Assembly: GCF_013249045.1 (NCBI RefSeq)
Contig: NZ_JABRWP010000001.1
Span: 1 to 64,000, forward strand
Reading direction: 5' to 3'
DNA length: 64,000 bases
Source: Winogradskyella eckloniae
GTDB taxonomy: Bacteria; Bacteroidota; Bacteroidia; Flavobacteriales; Flavobacteriaceae
The notes beneath the pieces are model-generated. The model saw nothing but the letters and a program-made list of their open reading frames with translations. It did no database searches and was not told where the DNA came from. The position numbers and the translations under genes are program-made. The first letter of the stretch is position 1. Each line of letters begins with the position of its first letter. Shown here one piece after another: positions 62,052-64,000 of this stretch.

Positions 62052-63737
62052 ATGACAAACTTACTAGAGGTCAATAAATTAAACATATCATTCTATAAAA
62101 ATAATATTGAAAAACAAATTATTAAAAATATTTCATTTCAATTACAACAGAATGAAATCGTCGCTGTAGTAGGAGAATCTGGTTCTGGTAAGTCTATTTC
62201 GTCGCTTGCGCTAATGGGTTTGCTACCTAAACGTATTTCAAAAATTACTTCTGGATCAATTTTATTTGAAGACCATGACTTAGTTGCACTATCTGAAAAA
62301 GAATTTCAGTCGGTAAGAGGCAACGAAATAGCTATGATTTTTCAAGAACCTATGAGTTCCTTAAACCCTTCCATGCGATGTGGCAAACAAGTAGAAGAAA
62401 TCTTAAAACAACACTGTGATTTATCGCGTTTAGAACTAAAAACGGAAGTCTTAAATTTATTTGATAAAGTAAAACTTCCAAATCCAAAACGGATTTATGA
62501 CGCATATCCTCACGAAATTTCTGGTGGACAAAAACAAAGGGTAATGATTGCTATGGCTATTTCTTGTCAACCTAAATTATTAATTGCTGACGAGCCAACG
62601 ACAGCTTTAGATGTTACGGTTCAAAAAGATATATTAGAATTGTTAAAAAGCATTCAATCTGATACAAAAATGAGCGTGCTTTTTATTTCTCATGATCTGT
62701 CTTTGGTCTCCGAATTAGCAAATCGTGTATTAGTGATGTATAAAGGCGAAATCGTAGAACAAGGAACAACAACTGCTATATTTAACGCGCCAAAACATAA
62801 TTACACTAAAGCATTAATAGCAGCTAGGCCTTCTACAGACTTTAGGTTAAAACAATTACCTACGATCTCAGATTTTATGACCAATAGTGTAAAAACTTCA
62901 ATAATATCTGAAGCAGATAGAAAATTAAACCACAAGTCCTTATATCAACAACAGCCACTTTTAGAAATTATAGATGTAGAAAAAACGTACATTACAAATA
63001 CTGGATGGTTTTCTAAAGATTTAGAATTTAAAGCAGTGAATGGCGTAAGCTTTAAAGTGTATCCAGGTGAAACTATTGGATTGGTTGGTGAGTCTGGCTG
63101 TGGAAAATCCACATTAGGAAATGCTATTTTACAATTAGATAAAGCTACTTCTGGACAAATATTATACAAAGGGAACAATATCGTTAACCTAAAACGATCA
63201 GAAATGCGAGCCTTACGAAAAGATATTCAAATCATATTTCAAGATCCGTTTGCCTCATTAAATCCTCGTTTAACCATAGGCAATGCCATTATTGAACCTA
63301 TGCAAGTCCATAAGATAGGAACCTCTAACAAGCAACGAAAAGAAAGCGTATTAGAGCTACTAGAAAAGGTAGGCTTAGACGCTTCTGCTTTTGACAGGTA
63401 TCCACATGAGTTTTCTGGAGGCCAAAGACAACGTGTAGGAATAGCAAGGACTATTGCTTTAGAACCAAAATTAATAGTGTGTGACGAATCGGTTTCTGCT
63501 TTAGATATTTCCGTACAAGCGCAAGTATTAAACTTATTGAATACCTTAAAAACACAATTTGGCTTTACTTATATCTTTATTTCACACGATTTAGCCGTTG
63601 TAAAATATATGGCAGATCAATTGCTCGTAATGAATAAAGGAAAAATTGAAGAAATTGGAGACGCAGACCACATTTATGCCTCACCAAAACAAGAGTACAC
63701 AAAAAAGTTAATTCATGCTATTCCCAAAGGATTATAG
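62052..63737 (+). CDS. Tandem ABC ATPase for oligopeptide-type transport
   Basis: A 561-residue protein with two complete nucleotide-binding domains in one chain, like YejF or fused DppD-DppF. Domain 1 (about 1-260): G-E-S-G-S-G-K-S, I-S-G-G-Q-K-Q-R, L-I-A-D-E-P. Domain 2 (about 305-560): G-E-S-G-C-G-K-S, F-S-G-G-Q-R-Q-R, I-V-C-D-E-S. The family powers peptide or nickel importers; no permease gene is in the window. It is last in the plus-strand string. Confidence 0.93.
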   Translation: MTNLLEVNKLNISFYKNNIEKQIIKNISFQLQQNEIVAVVGESGSGKSISSLALMGLLPKRISKITSGSILFEDHDLVALSEKEFQSVRGNEIAMIFQEPMSSLNPSMRCGKQVEEILKQHCDLSRLELKTEVLNLFDKVKLPNPKRIYDAYPHEISGGQKQRVMIAMAISCQPKLLIADEPTTALDVTVQKDILELLKSIQSDTKMSVLFISHDLSLVSELANRVLVMYKGEIVEQGTTTAIFNAPKHNYTKALIAARPSTDFRLKQLPTISDFMTNSVKTSIISEADRKLNHKSLYQQQPLLEIIDVEKTYITNTGWFSKDLEFKAVNGVSFKVYPGETIGLVGESGCGKSTLGNAILQLDKATSGQILYKGNNIVNLKRSEMRALRKDIQIIFQDPFASLNPRLTIGNAIIEPMQVHKIGTSNKQRKESVLELLEKVGLDASAFDRYPHEFSGGQRQRVGIARTIALEPKLIVCDESVSALDISVQAQVLNLLNTLKTQFGFTYIFISHDLAVVKYMADQLLVMNKGKIEEIGDADHIYASPKQEYTKKLIHAIPKGL

Positions 63738-63857
63738 CATGAATACTTTTTTGGCTAATTTAAAAACATTTGAGACTAACTTCAAAGTGTCTTCTAAAAC
63801 TGAAAATTCTTGATCTTCATTTAAATTTTTTTCTGGTAGATTTGATTTTGATTTCAT
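63732..63857 (-). CDS. Small basic protein, possible
   Basis: A 41-residue frame (starts M-K-S-K-S-N-L-P-E-K, ends F-K-L-A-K-K-V-F-M-L) that overlaps the ABC-gene stop by 6 nt in convergent orientation. The amphipathic C-terminal helix (L-K-L-V-S-N-V-F-K-L-A-K-K) is reasonable for a peptide. There is no promoter box and no known family, so it may be chance. The remaining 63858-64000 shows no other feature. Confidence 0.35.
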   Translation of the reverse strand: MKSKSNLPEKNLNEDQEFSVLEDTLKLVSNVFKLAKKVFML

Positions 63858-64000
63858 AAGCGGTAATTTATGGTAGATTTAGGGCAAAAAGGTAAATTTC
63901 GTTTTATGTTAAAAAATCAGGTTAATTCAGTTTATTTGTTTGGGACTGCAATATGACATATATTTTCAATATATCAGATAAAATACATTATAAATCGATG

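Overview
The window looks like chromosomal DNA of a marine-type Flavobacteriaceae bacterium (Bacteroidota). It is AT-rich throughout. Genes mostly lack Shine-Dalgarno sites and are often preceded by the Bacteroidota -7 box TAnnTTTG. Family-typical proteins include GLPGLI, T9SS sorting tails, a TonB-dependent receptor with a carboxypeptidase-like domain, bacilliredoxin, a fused HemC-HemD and acyl-ACP desaturase. The genus cannot be fixed from the sequence alone.

Layout. 1-4.1 kb: accessory DNA with a WG-repeat secreted protein, an attC-like folded repeat, an orphan gene and a lipoprotein. 4.3-12.4 kb: housekeeping genes (zinc ribbon, CBS, SDR proteins, threonine dehydrogenase, tRNA-Asn, RseP, M1 peptidase). 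12.4-15.7 kb: SCO protein, then feoA-feoB-small Cys-rich membrane protein. 15.7-18.8 kb: secreted proteins and a sulfatase. 18.9-26.7 kb: a DtxR/MntR-type regulator divergent from a metal-uptake operon (TonB receptor, binding lipoprotein, ATPase, two permeases), with a perfect 16-bp palindrome between them; a VOC gene and degenerate repeats interrupt the operon. 26.8-31.9 kb: DnaJ/TerB protein, bacilliredoxin, a plsC-desaturase-HD operon and an AraC regulator followed by a 57-aa gene. 32.0-34.8 kb: three tandem paralogues of a small secreted protein, each with its own terminator and an identically spaced promoter module. 34.9-40.3 kb (minus): hemH-MATE-hemJ-histidine kinase-enoyl-CoA hydratase. 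40.5-44 kb: a large TraB/GumN-like secreted protein. 44.1-56.7 kb: AraC regulator, hemA, hemCD, hemE, EI24, GNAT, RAYT-hemF, YchJ, helicase and hemB. 56.7-64 kb: GLPGLI, CNNM/CBS, MGMT, DUF4442, serine hydrolase, exonuclease and tandem ABC ATPase.

How it fits together. Most of the route from glutamyl-tRNA to protoheme is here (HemA, B, C, D, E, F, J, H; HemL not seen), close to iron (FeoAB) and Mn/Fe-type metal uptake, so the region is centred on metal and heme supply. The spacers of the heme cluster are unusually rich in REP-like palindromes, and a REP-associated tyrosine transposase (RAYT) sits inside the cluster, in frame with hemF and joined to it through a translated REP.

Strongest second-look items: the RAYT-HemF continuous reading frame with an internal GTG that restores a normal HemF; the rigid promoter module repeated three times (TTAACC-N26-GGTTAA, then GATGTTTTCT-N17-TAnnTTTG) beside an AraC gene; the DtxR-type operator; the attC-like element; and a membrane-anchored SF2 helicase.
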